DNA of 64,000 nt from Micromonospora chersina (GTDB taxonomy: Bacteria > Actinomycetota > Actinomycetes > Mycobacteriales > Micromonosporaceae), in assembly GCF_900091475.1 (NCBI RefSeq), contig NZ_FMIB01000002.1:806001-870000 (forward strand), written 5' to 3'. The notes beneath the pieces were generated by a model. The model saw only the letters and a program-made list of their open reading frames with translations, was not told where the DNA came from and searched no databases. The first letter of the stretch is position 1. Each line of letters starts with the position of its first letter. Both the position numbers and the translations under genes were made by a program. Of the stretch, positions 1-9,617 are shown one piece after another.

Positions 1-2
1 TG

Positions 3-542
3 CGGTCCATCGCGCGCGGGGCCGGAATAACGGACACCGAGCGCATGCCGCACGACGAGCTCGTCGACATGTTGCGCCGGGCGGGGCTGGCCGACCCGGA
101 CGCCAGGCCGGTCGACACCAGCCTGGCCGATCCGGGTGACCCCGGCGTGCCCGGCGCCTACCACGGGCAGGGCGTCGGGCGGCGGGAGTCGGCCGGCGGC
201 GCTGGCGCCGAGACCGCGGGCTGGCCGGACCAGCCCACCCAGGACCCGGCGCGGCTGTCCGGGCTGCCCCGGAGCAGCCTGACCCTGGGTGACGAGAGTA
301 CCGGCGGGCAGGCCGCCGAGGAGGCGATCGGCGCCCGGCCCGGTGAGACGCAGATCGACGACCGCACCCAGGACAGCCGGGGCGTCCAGGGCGAGATCCG
401 GGATCCGGCCGGGCTGTCCGGGCTGCCTCGCAGCAGCCTGACCCTGGGTGACGAGAGTACCGGCGGGCAGGCCGCCGAGGAGGCGATCGGCGCCCGGCCC
501 GGGGAGTCCGGCACCGAGATCGACGACCGCACCGAATCCTGA
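3..542 (+). CDS. hypothetical repeat protein, 5' end outside window
   Basis: The reading frame is open from the first base of the window, so the gene probably begins upstream; an internal ATG at 45 is possible. The N-terminal part (ERMPHDELVDMLRRAGL) looks like a small helical unit. The rest is acidic, rich in Gly, Ala and Pro, and holds two near-identical 35-residue units separated by 53 codons. Each unit contains LSGLPRSSLTLGDESTGG and is followed by a short IDDRT tail. No membrane segment or catalytic motif is visible, and I do not recognise the family. A strong hairpin follows 11 bases after the stop. Confident as coding, unknown as to function. Confidence 0.7.
   Translation, partial: RSIARGAGITDTERMPHDELVDMLRRAGLADPDARPVDTSLADPGDPGVPGAYHGQGVGRRESAGGAGAETAGWPDQPTQDPARLSGLPRSSLTLGDESTGGQAAEEAIGARPGETQIDDRTQDSRGVQGEIRDPAGLSGLPRSSLTLGDESTGGQAAEEAIGARPGESGTEIDDRTES
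243..506 (+). repeat. two-copy in-frame direct repeat (105 bp units, 159 bp period)
   Basis: Bases 243-347 and 402-506 are almost identical at DNA level, including the third codon positions across the stretch encoding SLTLGDESTGGQAAEEAIG. The spacing is exactly 53 codons. Such near-identity at synonymous sites points to a recent internal duplication rather than selection on the protein alone. Confidence 0.85.
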
Positions 543-552
543 GCGAGCAACG

Positions 553-587
553 CCGCGAGCCATCCCCGACCCGGGGGTGGCTCGCGG
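553..587 (+). terminator. strong hairpin, probable terminator
   Basis: CCGCGAGCCA pairs fully with TGGCTCGCGG, extended by a T-G wobble and CCCC/GGGG around a loop of five bases. It lies just downstream of the stop at 542. There is no real T tract, which is common for actinobacterial terminators. Confidence 0.7.
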
Positions 588-748
588 AACATTGTGGACC
601 TTAATCCTGTTTCGCCGCTCAATGCCCGGTTGCTCCGTTTGGGGCGAGCATGCCTGCTGTTCCGGATATGCGAATGGTGAAACAACGACTCCTCGCCTCA
701 CCTTCAAATCGGGACATACGCTCACAAGCTCCCCAATAGCCTCAGCCG

Positions 749-1321
749 GTGGCTTCTCGCATTTCGTTCGATCGGCTCCCCGGCGGCCCGCACTCTCCCG
801 TGACGACGGTTCCGCCCCGGCCCGCCCGACCGGTCTTCGTGGACGCCACCGGCACCCGCCGCCAACGGATCCGGCGCGCCGGCGTCCTCATGGCACTGGC
901 CTCACTGGGCTACCTGCCGATGGCCGGGAGCGCCCTGCTCCCCGGCCCGGCGACGCCGCTGCTGCCCGGCCCGGCCCCGGTCGGCGGCGCCCCGAGCGGC
1001 GGCACCGACAACCCACCCGTCCTCGCCCCCTCGCCCGGACCGACGCACCAGCGCCCGGCTCCACGGTCCACCGGCGTCGTGGACGCGCCACCGGCGGCGG
1101 CCGCCCCGCAACGCCCCACCCGCAGCCCGCGACCGGCGCCGCGGCGCGTCGACCCCGCACCGGTGGACAACCGGCCCACCGGCCCGGCCCCGACACCGTC
1201 GCCGCTCCCGTCCTCGCCGGGCCCGACGGCGCCCGCCACACCGACGCCCTCCGCCACCACGACGGGGCCGGGCGTCAGCCTGCCCGCCCTGCCCGGACCC
1301 GGGCCGGAGGTGGACGGATGA
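749..1321 (+). CDS. small proline-rich membrane-anchored protein
   Basis: A 190-residue protein starting at a GTG. After a basic N-terminus (TRRQRIRR, about residues 31-38) there is one hydrophobic segment (GVLMALASLGYLPMAGSALL). A long Pro/Ala/Thr/Ser-rich tail follows, presumably extracytoplasmic and cell-wall spanning. Its stop overlaps the start of the next gene (ATGA at 1318-1321), so the two are translationally coupled. It is probably an envelope accessory of the polysaccharide enzyme downstream. That role is inferred from context only; no domain is recognised. Confidence 0.65.
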   Translation: MASRISFDRLPGGPHSPVTTVPPRPARPVFVDATGTRRQRIRRAGVLMALASLGYLPMAGSALLPGPATPLLPGPAPVGGAPSGGTDNPPVLAPSPGPTHQRPAPRSTGVVDAPPAAAAPQRPTRSPRPAPRRVDPAPVDNRPTGPAPTPSPLPSSPGPTAPATPTPSATTTGPGVSLPALPGPGPEVDG

Positions 1322-4300
1322 GCACGCCGAGCCGGCGCGCCGGCCGGTTCGTCGTCGCGTCCCTGGCCCTGGTGGTCGGGTCCGTGCTGCTGGTCGAGGC
1401 GTACGCCAACGCCCGCTTCCGCCCCGACCACGTCCGCGGCGCCGAGGACCAGGTCACCGTGCCCACGGAGATCCTGAGCGGCGGTCCGGTGCTCGACGCC
1501 CGCGGCGACCAGCCCCGCACCTACCGGCTGCCCGCGCGGACGATCGCTCTCACCTTCGACGACGGGCCGGACCCGACCTGGACCCCGCGGGTTCTCGACG
1601 TCCTGCGCCGGCACGACACCCCGGCCACCTTCTTCGTCATCGGGTCGGAGGTGGCCCGCCACCCGGACCTGGCCCGGCGCGCCGTGGCCGAGGGGCACGA
1701 ACTCGGCGTGCACACCTTCACCCACCCCGACGCCAGCCTGCTGCCCGCCTGGCGGCAACGGATGGAGTACGCGCAGACCCAGATGGCGATCGTGCACGCC
1801 GCGGGGATTCGCACGAGCCTGCTGCGTTTCCCGTACTCCTCGGTTCCCAGCGCCGTGGACGACGCCAACTGGCCGGTGATCCGGCGGGCCGCCGGGCAGG
1901 GCTACCTGACCGTGGTCAACGACCTCGACGGCGAGGACTGGGCCCGGCCCGGGGTGGACACCATCGTGCGGAACCTGACGCCGGCCGGCGACGCGGGCGT
2001 CGTGGTGCTGCTGCACGACGCCGGCGGGGACCGGTCGCAGACCCTCGCGGCCCTGGACCGGTTCATCCCGCTGATGCGCGCCCGCGGCTACACCTTCACG
2101 ACCGTCAGCGGCGGGATCAACCGCGCCCGACCGGACGCGCCCCCGTATGCCGGCAACGTCGCGGCGTCCACCGGCGACCGCTGGCGGGCCGCACCGGTCT
2201 GCTGGGCGATCCGGCTGGCCGACGGCGTCCTGCGCGGGCTCGCCCTGATCTTCGTGGTGGTCGGCCTGCTCATGCTGACCCGCACCGTGATGCTGCTCCT
2301 GCTCGCCCGCCGGCTGGCCCGCCGCCGACGGACCCAGCGCTGGCCGTGGGGGGTGACGACCGCGCCGGTCTCGGTCATCGTGCCCGCCTACAACGAGCGG
2401 GCCGGCATCGTCGCCACCGTCCGGTCCCTGGTCGCCAACGACCACCCCGGGATCGAGGTGATCGTGGTCGACGACGGCTCGACCGACGGCACCGCCGACC
2501 TCGTCGACTCGCTCGGCCTGCCCGGTGTCCGGGTCATCCGCAAACCCAACGGCGGCAAGGCGACAGCCCTCAACACCGGACTCCTGTACGCCTCGCACGA
2601 CATCATCGTCACCGCGGACGCGGACACCGTTTTCGAGCCGGACGCGATCCGGCGGCTCGTCGAGCCGTTCACCGACCCCGGGATCGGCGCGGTGGCCGGG
2701 AACGTCAAGGTCGCCAACCGGCGCCGCCTGCTCGGCCAGTGGCAGCACATCGAGTACGTCATCGGCTTCAGCCTGGACCGGCGGTTCTACGAGAAGCTCG
2801 GCTGCATCCCGACGGTGCCCGGCGCGATCGGCGCGTTCCGGCGCCGCGCCCTGACGACTGTCGGCGGGATGAGCCGCGACACCCTGGCCGAGGACACCGA
2901 CGTCACCATGGCGGTGCTGCGGGCCGGCTGGCGGGTGGTCTACCAGGACCGGGCCCGCGCCTGGACGGAGGCGCCCGCCTCGGTGGGCGACCTGTGGCGG
3001 CAGCGCTACCGCTGGAGCTACGGCACCCTCCAGTCGATGTGGAAGCACCGCGGCGCCGTCCGCGACCGGGGCGCCGGCGCCCGGTTCGGCCGCTTCGGGC
3101 TGCCCATGCTCGCCCTGTTCGGCGTGCTGCTCCCCCTGCTCGGGCCGGTGCTCGACCTGCTGGCCGTCTACGGACTGTTCTTCCTGGACACCACGAAGAC
3201 GGCGGTGGCCTGGCTGGTCATGCTGGCCGTGCAACTGCTCACCGCGGCGGTGGCCTTCAAACTCGACCGGGAGCCGCTGCGCCCGCTGCTCACCCTGCCG
3301 TTCCAGCAGTTCGCCTACCGCCAGATGATGTACCTGGTGCTGGCCCGCTCCATGGTGACCGCGCTGACCGGCGCCCGGCTGGGCTGGCGCCGGGTGAAAC
3401 GGGCCGGCGAGCCGGTCGCGGGGACGCCGGTTGCGCCGGAGGCCGCGGCGCCGCCGGGCCGGGACCGCTGGTTCGACACTCTGCGGGCGCTCGCGCTGGG
3501 CCGGGTCATCGCGTACCACATGTTCGGCGCCGCCTGGCTGAGCCTCGTCTTCCCCGCCATGGGGGTGATGTTCGCCCTCGGCGGCGCGCTGATGGCCCGC
3601 TCGCTGGACCGTACGCCCGAGCGGGCGGTCAGCGGCCGGCTGCGCCGCCTGCTCCCCGGGCTGTGGGCCCTCGGCCTCGTGCTGGTGCCGCTGATGCTCT
3701 GGCACGGCTGGTCCGACCGGCCCGCCTGGCCGGTGCTGCTGAGCTGGGTGGTGCCGCTGGTGCAGCCGCCCGGCGACGCGTGGGCAGCGGACGTGACAGG
3801 GGTGCTCTGGTACCTGGTGACGTACCTCTGGCTGGTGCTGCTCTCCCCCGCGATGCTGGCGCTGCACCGGCGGTGGCCGGTGTGGTCGGTGCTCGTGCCG
3901 CTGGCCGGCGTGGTGCTGTTGCAGACCGCGGCGCCCGGGTTCGACGGGCCGGTGGAGTCGGTGCTGACCGACCTGGCCATGTTCACCGCCTGCTGGCTGG
4001 TCGGCTTCGCGCACCAGGACCGCCGCTTGCGGCGGCTCTCGCTGCCGGCGCTGCTGGGCCTGGCGGCGCTCTGCCTGGGGGTCGCGGTCGGCTGGCTGGT
4101 GACCCACCCGGAGGCGGGCCGCGATCTCAACGACATCCCGGTGGCGCAGGCGTTCTGGTCGCTCGGGTTCGTGCTGGTGCTGCTGCGCGTCGCGCCGCCG
4201 ATGGGCTGGCTCGCCCGCGTCCGGCCGCTGGACCGGCTGGTGACCGCGCTGAACAGCCGGGCGCTGACCATCTACCTCTGGCACAACGCCGCCATCGCGG

Positions 4301-4530
4301 TCTGTTTCGCCGTGGGTGACCTGATCGGTGTCTGGCGGGTCGGCCAGGTCGGCTACCTGGCGGTGGCCCTCGTGCTGCTCATCGGGCTGGTGCTCGCCCT
4401 CGGCTGGATCGAGGACCTCAGCGCCCGTCGGCCACCCCGACTGCTGCCCTGGCCCGGGCGCACCACCGCGCGGCTTCCCGTGGCGCGTCCCGCTGCCGCC
4501 GAACGCCAAGGAACTCCAGTGAGGACGTGA
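1318..4530 (+). CDS. polysaccharide deacetylase / family-2 glycosyltransferase / acyltransferase-3 fusion
   Basis: A 1070-residue membrane enzyme with three catalytic parts. Residues about 70-270 are a NodB-type deacetylase: TFDDGPD metal motif, HTFTHPD, RFPYSS. Residues about 345-640 are a processive GT2 domain: VSVIVPAYNE, DADTVF, EDTDVT and the QRYRW motif seen in chitin, hyaluronan and poly-GlcNAc synthases. From about residue 710 (RWFDTLRALALGRV) to the end is a multi-membrane-span acyltransferase-3 domain. An N-terminal anchor precedes them. The likely job is to polymerise, de-N-acetylate and O-acylate an aminosugar exopolysaccharide at the membrane. GT2-deacetylase fusions are known in actinomycetes; the third domain is less usual. 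The family calls are secure, the product is inferred. Confidence 0.9.
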   Translation: MSTPSRRAGRFVVASLALVVGSVLLVEAYANARFRPDHVRGAEDQVTVPTEILSGGPVLDARGDQPRTYRLPARTIALTFDDGPDPTWTPRVLDVLRRHDTPATFFVIGSEVARHPDLARRAVAEGHELGVHTFTHPDASLLPAWRQRMEYAQTQMAIVHAAGIRTSLLRFPYSSVPSAVDDANWPVIRRAAGQGYLTVVNDLDGEDWARPGVDTIVRNLTPAGDAGVVVLLHDAGGDRSQTLAALDRFIPLMRARGYTFTTVSGGINRARPDAPPYAGNVAASTGDRWRAAPVCWAIRLADGVLRGLALIFVVVGLLMLTRTVMLLLLARRLARRRRTQRWPWGVTTAPVSVIVPAYNERAGIVATVRSLVANDHPGIEVIVVDDGSTDGTADLVDSLGLPGVRVIRKPNGGKATALNTGLLYASHDIIVTADADTVFEPDAIRRLVEPFTDPGIGAVAGNVKVANRRRLLGQWQHIEYVIGFSLDRRFYEKLGCIPTVPGAIGAFRRRALTTVGGMSRDTLAEDTDVTMAVLRAGWRVVYQDRARAWTEAPASVGDLWRQRYRWSYGTLQSMWKHRGAVRDRGAGARFGRFGLPMLALFGVLLPLLGPVLDLLAVYGLFFLDTTKTAVAWLVMLAVQLLTAAVAFKLDREPLRPLLTLPFQQFAYRQMMYLVLARSMVTALTGARLGWRRVKRAGEPVAGTPVAPEAAAPPGRDRWFDTLRALALGRVIAYHMFGAAWLSLVFPAMGVMFALGGALMARSLDRTPERAVSGRLRRLLPGLWALGLVLVPLMLWHGWSDRPAWPVLLSWVVPLVQPPGDAWAADVTGVLWYLVTYLWLVLLSPAMLALHRRWPVWSVLVPLAGVVLLQTAAPGFDGPVESVLTDLAMFTACWLVGFAHQDRRLRRLSLPALLGLAALCLGVAVGWLVTHPEAGRDLNDIPVAQAFWSLGFVLVLLRVAPPMGWLARVRPLDRLVTALNSRALTIYLWHNAAIAVCFAVGDLIGVWRVGQVGYLAVALVLLIGLVLALGWIEDLSARRPPRLLPWPGRTTARLPVARPAAAERQGTPVRT

Positions 4531-4791
4531 ACACGTGCAACACGAACATTCAAATCGTCATAATCAGGCAAATTTATCGCATACTTGACTCACGTTGGCG
4601 GGCGTACCCGGACCGGGCCGCCCACCTCGGAGACGACGTCATGGCGGGCGGCCGCCCGCGGTGGCGCGAAGGCGGTGATTGGGGTGATCACCGCGGCCGG
4701 CACGGGTCTCGCCCTCCTACGGGCCCGTGCCGGCCACCCCCGACCCGAACACTCGATGCCTGATCCCTCGCAGGTCAGAAGCGGAGCGCAG

Positions 4792-5277
4792 ATGGCGATG
4801 TGGCACCCGCCGACCCCGGCGGAGCAGGAACTGTGGAACGCGGTGGTGGCCGGGGTCCGGGCGGCCGACGAGTCGGACCTGGCGGGCGTCGAGGCCGCTG
4901 TCGAGCGGCTGTCGCGGCTGCCCCACCCGTGGGCGTACCACGTCCTCGGCGACACGGCCGGGCTGCTCATCGAGGAGCTCGACCCGGACGGCCAGGACGT
5001 CTGGCCGCTGCTGGCGGCCCAGCTCGACGACGAGGGTCCGGCGGACCGGACGGCGCGCCGGCGCCGGGCGTCGCTGCATCCGGCCGGCCGACGGCCCGCG
5101 GTGCCCGAGACCGGCGAGCCCGAGACGCTGCGACGACGCCTGCTGCTCATCGCCCGGCTCGCCGACGCCACCCAGGTCGGAGTCGGCGCGTTCCTGGACG
5201 TCGCGCTGGCCGACAACGGCGACCGCGCCCCGCGGGCCCCGTCCAACTCGCTCCCGCACTGCCGCCTGGGCCAGTGA
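4792..5277 (+). CDS. hypothetical protein
   Basis: A 161-residue protein. I chose the ATG at 4792 because GGAG lies nine bases upstream; the frame also runs open to 4585 and has another ATG at 4756. It begins MAMWHPPTPAEQELWNAVV and appears all-helical and acidic in its first half (repeated short helices such as VEAAVERLSRLPHPW). No membrane span or known motif is visible. It lies 31 bases before the HNH gene on the same strand and may be cotranscribed. Function unknown. Confidence 0.6.
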   Translation: MAMWHPPTPAEQELWNAVVAGVRAADESDLAGVEAAVERLSRLPHPWAYHVLGDTAGLLIEELDPDGQDVWPLLAAQLDDEGPADRTARRRRASLHPAGRRPAVPETGEPETLRRRLLLIARLADATQVGVGAFLDVALADNGDRAPRAPSNSLPHCRLGQ

Positions 5278-5308
5278 GCCTGTCGGCGCCCCTTTCTATG
5301 CTTCCGGA

Positions 5309-5767
5309 ATGCTGTCGCAGGTGACCGGCCTCTCCCGGCACTTCACCGAGGAGTCTCTGAAGGCGTACCTGCTCGCGCGGTCGGAACGGCTGCCGACCGG
5401 CTGTCTCATCGTGCGGGGCTACGGCAGCCGGCGCGGGGTTCACCAGAAGGTCGCCGGCCGGGCGTGGGCCCACGTCGCCGCCTACGCGGTCTTCGTCGGC
5501 GGCTACCGGCCCGACCTGGACGTGCACCACGTCTGCGACGTCGCCGACTGCATCGAGCCGACCCACCTCCGCCAGCTCAGCCACGCCGAGAACTGCCGTC
5601 GGCGCAGGCAGCAGCCCCGGTGCCGCAACGGGCACGACCGCGAGGTGGACCCGGCCACCGGCCGCTTCCGGAGGGTCTGCCGGCGCTGCAACAGCGACGC
5701 GCAGAAGCGCTGGCGGGAGCGCCGGGCCGCCGAGGTGGCCGAGGCCAGGGCGAGCTACCGGCCTTAG
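5309..5767 (+). CDS. HNH endonuclease-like protein
   Basis: A 152-residue protein with an HNH signature near its middle: VHHVCDVADCIEPTHL. This gives the His-His pair, the Cys-x(n)-Cys zinc knuckle and the final P-x-HL of phage and mobile-element type HNH nucleases. A second Cys cluster follows (CRNGH and CRRCN), probably a second zinc site, then a basic tail (RWRERRAAE). The usual role is sequence-tolerant DNA cleavage; the substrate here is unknown. It could be a homing-type or defence-related nuclease, but no intron, intein or phage genes surround it. The start is the first in-frame ATG. Confidence 0.75.
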   Translation: MLSQVTGLSRHFTEESLKAYLLARSERLPTGCLIVRGYGSRRGVHQKVAGRAWAHVAAYAVFVGGYRPDLDVHHVCDVADCIEPTHLRQLSHAENCRRRRQQPRCRNGHDREVDPATGRFRRVCRRCNSDAQKRWRERRAAEVAEARASYRP

Positions 5768-5783
5768 GCCGCCGGATACAACA

Positions 5784-5799
5784 GCGTAAAGCCTTACGC
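5784..5799. promoter_or_regulatory. inverted repeat upstream of rox
   Basis: GCGTAA and TTACGC flank a four-base spacer in the otherwise AT-rich rox upstream region. It could be an operator, or a weak hairpin after the HNH gene. Confidence 0.35.
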
Positions 5800-5840
5800 A
5801 CAGGAACTGTCATTATGATGCATCGAGCTTGTGTCCCCTT

Positions 5841-5879
5841 TGTCCGGACAGATTGCTGGATTGGTGTAACCAGTAATCC
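5841..5879. promoter_or_regulatory. two adjacent dyads in the rox promoter region
   Basis: TGTCCGGACA (5841-5850) is a perfect ten-base palindrome. Eight bases on, GGATTGGT and ACC-AGT-AATCC (5858-5879) form a second, bulged dyad. They lie about 90-130 bases before the leader ORF in a local low-GC island, where a promoter is expected. They are candidate operators for a rifamycin-responsive regulator. No regulator gene is adjacent. Confidence 0.4.
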
Positions 5880-5968
5880 GTTAATCGGACCGCGGAAAGC
5901 GCTGGACGGCGTGGTGGCCGGCTTGTAGCTTGCAGGTGCCCGTGACACCGCCCGAGGAGGTGAGACCC

Positions 5969-6028
5969 ATGAACGCTGTATCGATGTGGGTGCTCCCCCT
6001 TCCCGTCACGGCCGGGCGATCGACGTAG
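5969..6028 (+). CDS. 19-residue leader peptide upstream of rox
   Basis: ATG at 5969 is preceded by a near-ideal ribosome binding site (GAGGAGGTGAGA). It opens a short frame ending at TAG 6028 and encoding MNAVSMWVLPLPVTAGRST. It stops 51 bases before the rox ATG. The middle codons (Trp-Val-Leu-Pro) lie on 5989-5997, which can pair with the left arm of the next hairpin. This is the layout of a translated attenuator. I recall no named leader-peptide family with this sequence. The strong ribosome site is the main evidence that it is translated. Confidence 0.6.
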   Translation: MNAVSMWVLPLPVTAGRST

Positions 6029-7507
<1,479 letters not shown>

Positions 7508-7533
7508 CGTCGGGTGCGGTCGGGGTTCACCCG

Positions 7534-7573
7534 CCGCCCGCCGGCCTGACGAGACCGCCATGCCGGCGGGCGG
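7534..7573. terminator. bidirectional terminator between rox and the esterase gene
   Basis: CCGCCCGCCGGC (7534-7545) and GCCGGCGGGCGG (7562-7573) form a perfect 12-pair stem with a 16-base loop. It sits between two convergent genes and could serve both. Confidence 0.7.
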
Positions 7574-7586
7574 TAGCCGGCGGACG

Positions 7587-8789
7587 CTAGTTCCGCACGG
7601 CGTCCTTCACGAACACGAGCCCGTCGATGCCGGTCAGGTGCGCCGGATCGAGGGGGGCGTAACCGAACCAGGGGGACACCCGCGGAGCGGGTGCCGCCTC
7701 GCCGAGGGCCGCGGCCAGTCGCCGGGGGTCGACGACGTACCGGTCCTGCGGGAGCGCGTACAGGTGCCCTTCGAGGGTGTCCGGGGGTGGGGTCTCCACG
7801 CCGTGGTGGCGGATCGTGCCGAGGGCGGTGGCCAGGAAGGCGTACCCGTCGCCCAGGTGAGGGCTGACGAGCGCGCCGGCGCTCCACCATGCCACCGGCA
7901 GGCCGCCCATCCGCATCGTGCTCCTCTCCCGCTGGAGGTGGCTGTTGTGGGCGTGCACGAGCGTCGGACCGCGTTCGGCGAGTGCGAGCAGGTTGGCGGC
8001 CATCATGGAGTCCCGCACGGCGAGCAGCCGCGCCATCCGGGTGGGTGACGTGTCGGCCATCGAGAAGTGGTAGCGCAGCAGGCCGGCGGCCGTGCGCCCG
8101 TACAGGCGCGCCCGCTCCCACTCGTCGGGTGTGGACGTCGCGATCAGGTGGGGCGTCTGCGCGTCGAGCAGGGCCACCAGGTCGTCGGCCACCAGTCGTA
8201 GTTCCCTGGCCTCGGGCGTCCGGCCCACCGACCGGGTCGGGTCCATCATGGCGGCCGGTTCGGTCCACCTGTCGTCGGCCCCGAGCAGGCGGTCGAGCGT
8301 CTCGGCGGTGCAGGGAAGCAGGCCGGCGTCGACCCGGGCCGCGAGGTAGCCGTGCAGAGCGGTGAGGGCCTGCCGGGGGCTCGCCGCGGCGGTGATCTCC
8401 AGCGGGCCGTCGAAACCGGCGAACCGCACCCGCTCGGACGCGGGCCGGCCCTCGTTGTAGGCCCGCATCCAGCGCACCAGGTCGCGGTTGCCCGGGAAGG
8501 CGCCCCACTCGTGGCTGAAGCCGCGGTCCATGACCTCGTCGAGGTCGCCCGCGCCCGACGTGACGTGGTCGTCCACCACGAGGCCCATCAGGCAGTCGCT
8601 CTCGATGGCGATCGTCCGGTAGCCCTCCCGCTCCACGAGTTGCCGGAAGAGGTCGTTGCGCACGTCGAGGAGAACCTTCTCGCCGTGGGTGGGCTCGCCC
8701 AGGGCGAGCAACCGGGGCCGGCCCGGGAGCAGCCCCATGACGGCAGCGGCGTCGACGGCATGGACGGTGTCGGTGATACCAGCAGTCAT
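7587..8789 (-). CDS. erythromycin esterase family hydrolase
   Basis: A 400-residue member of the EreA/EreB fold. It shows E-x-x-H in GEPTHGE (Glu32, His35), Glu63 in AIESD, and a His pair in VHAHNSHLQR. These match the catalytic set of EreB (E43, H46, E74, H285/H288 in that enzyme). EreA/EreB open macrolide lactones; most chromosomal homologues, including succinoglycan-type ones, have unproved substrates. So macrolide resistance is possible but not shown. It is divergent from a MerR-type regulator, with a dyad between them, and convergent with rox. No signal peptide is seen, so it is cytoplasmic. Confidence 0.85.
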   Translation of the reverse strand: MTAGITDTVHAVDAAAVMGLLPGRPRLLALGEPTHGEKVLLDVRNDLFRQLVEREGYRTIAIESDCLMGLVVDDHVTSGAGDLDEVMDRGFSHEWGAFPGNRDLVRWMRAYNEGRPASERVRFAGFDGPLEITAAASPRQALTALHGYLAARVDAGLLPCTAETLDRLLGADDRWTEPAAMMDPTRSVGRTPEARELRLVADDLVALLDAQTPHLIATSTPDEWERARLYGRTAAGLLRYHFSMADTSPTRMARLLAVRDSMMAANLLALAERGPTLVHAHNSHLQRERSTMRMGGLPVAWWSAGALVSPHLGDGYAFLATALGTIRHHGVETPPPDTLEGHLYALPQDRYVVDPRRLAAALGEAAPAPRVSPWFGYAPLDPAHLTGIDGLVFVKDAVRN

Positions 8790-8794
8790 GCCCT

Positions 8795-8808
8795 CAACGC
8801 TATCGTTG
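8795..8808. promoter_or_regulatory. dyad between esterase and MerR genes
   Basis: CAACG-CTAT-CGTTG is a perfect inverted repeat just upstream of the esterase start. A second small dyad (CAGT-GAA-ACTG) lies at 8829-8839. They fill the shared promoter region and are the best candidates for the MerR operator. Confidence 0.45.
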
Positions 8809-8847
8809 AACCGTCGGTGGAAACTTCTCAGTGAAACTGGGCAGGCA

Positions 8848-9573
8848 GTGCGGCAAAACTCTCAACACGGTGGTCGGCTGAGGCCGGTCGACCTGGCGCG
8901 CCGGCACGGTCTGTCGACGCAGGCGATCCGGAACTACGAGGCGGCCGGCGTCCTTCCGGAGGCGGAACGCACCCTCCACGGCTACCGCACCTACACACCG
9001 CTGCACGCGAGCGCGCTGAACGCGTTCCTGGCCCTCGTGCCCGGCCACGGTCACGCGACGGCCACGTCGATCATGCGGGCGGTCAACCGGGAGGCGACCG
9101 GGGAAGCTCTCCACCTCATCGACGAGAGCCACGCCCAGCTTCTCGACGACCGCCGCACCCTCCAGGCCGTCGAGGCCGCGCTGCGCGACCTCGAGCCCGT
9201 GCCGCCGGAACGCGGTGACACCTTCGTGGGCCCGCTGTCGAGAAGGCTCGGTATCCGCCCGGCCACCCTGCGCAAGTGGGAACGTGCGGGCGTGGTCCAG
9301 CCGCGCCGCGACCCGCGGACGGGCTACCGGGTCTACAGCGCCGCCGACGTCCGCGATGCCCTGCTGGTTCACCAGCTCAGGCGGGGCGGCCACCTGCTGG
9401 AGCAGATCGCCCCGCTGATCGCCCAGGTCCGCTCGGCCGGGGGCGTCGCACCCCTCGAATCGACGCTGCGCGACTGGCACGCCCGTCTCGTGGCCCGCAG
9501 CCGCGCGATGCTGAGCGGCGCCGCGGCGCTGGACGCCTACCTGGACTGCCGGTCGGCTTCCGAGGCGGGATGA
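8848..9573 (+). CDS. MerR-family regulator with two HTH units
   Basis: A 241-residue protein. Residues about 10-60 are a MerR winged HTH (RPVDLARRHGLSTQAIRNYEAAGVL, then YRTY). A second MerR-like unit lies at about 135-190 (SRRLGIRPATLRKWERAGVVQPRRDPRTGYRVYS). This tandem layout matches the TioE-type regulators found beside resistance genes in actinomycetes. It is divergent from the esterase gene and probably controls it, sensing a drug or its product. I placed the start at GTG 8848, the first start codon giving the full HTH. No cysteine-rich metal site is visible. Confidence 0.82.
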   Translation: MRQNSQHGGRLRPVDLARRHGLSTQAIRNYEAAGVLPEAERTLHGYRTYTPLHASALNAFLALVPGHGHATATSIMRAVNREATGEALHLIDESHAQLLDDRRTLQAVEAALRDLEPVPPERGDTFVGPLSRRLGIRPATLRKWERAGVVQPRRDPRTGYRVYSAADVRDALLVHQLRRGGHLLEQIAPLIAQVRSAGGVAPLESTLRDWHARLVARSRAMLSGAAALDAYLDCRSASEAG

Positions 9574-9600
9574 CCACCGGGGTTGCCGGCACGGGTTGCT

Positions 9601-9617
9601 CGGTAAATACTTACTGC
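9601..9617 (+). promoter_or_regulatory. TetR operator copy 1
   Basis: CGGTAAATACTTACTGC ends just before the tetR ATG at 9618, and holds GTAA-N4-TTAC. It is matched in inverse orientation, 16 of 17 bases, at 10241-10257 upstream of the exporter gene. A repressor bound here would shut off its own gene. Confidence 0.8.

Noticed and set aside
910..4509. Very long minus-strand ORF opposite the deacetylase-GT gene, and similar long ones at 18254-21013 (-) and 35096-37606 (+)
   Set aside because: They are low-complexity (Gln/His/Arg/Pro or Gly/Arg-rich) mirror frames of real genes, caused by the high GC content, and show no family motif.
4527..4763. 78-residue ORF directly after the polysaccharide gene
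   Set aside because: Its composition shifts abruptly from AT-rich, non-actinobacterial codons to a shadow frame, and no ribosome site precedes the ATG; treated as intergenic.
5911..5940. Rifamycin-associated element (RAE) upstream of rox
   Set aside because: GGCTTG and CTTGC half-motifs are present, but they form a direct, not an inverted, repeat, and do not give the 19-bp RAE palindrome as I remember it.
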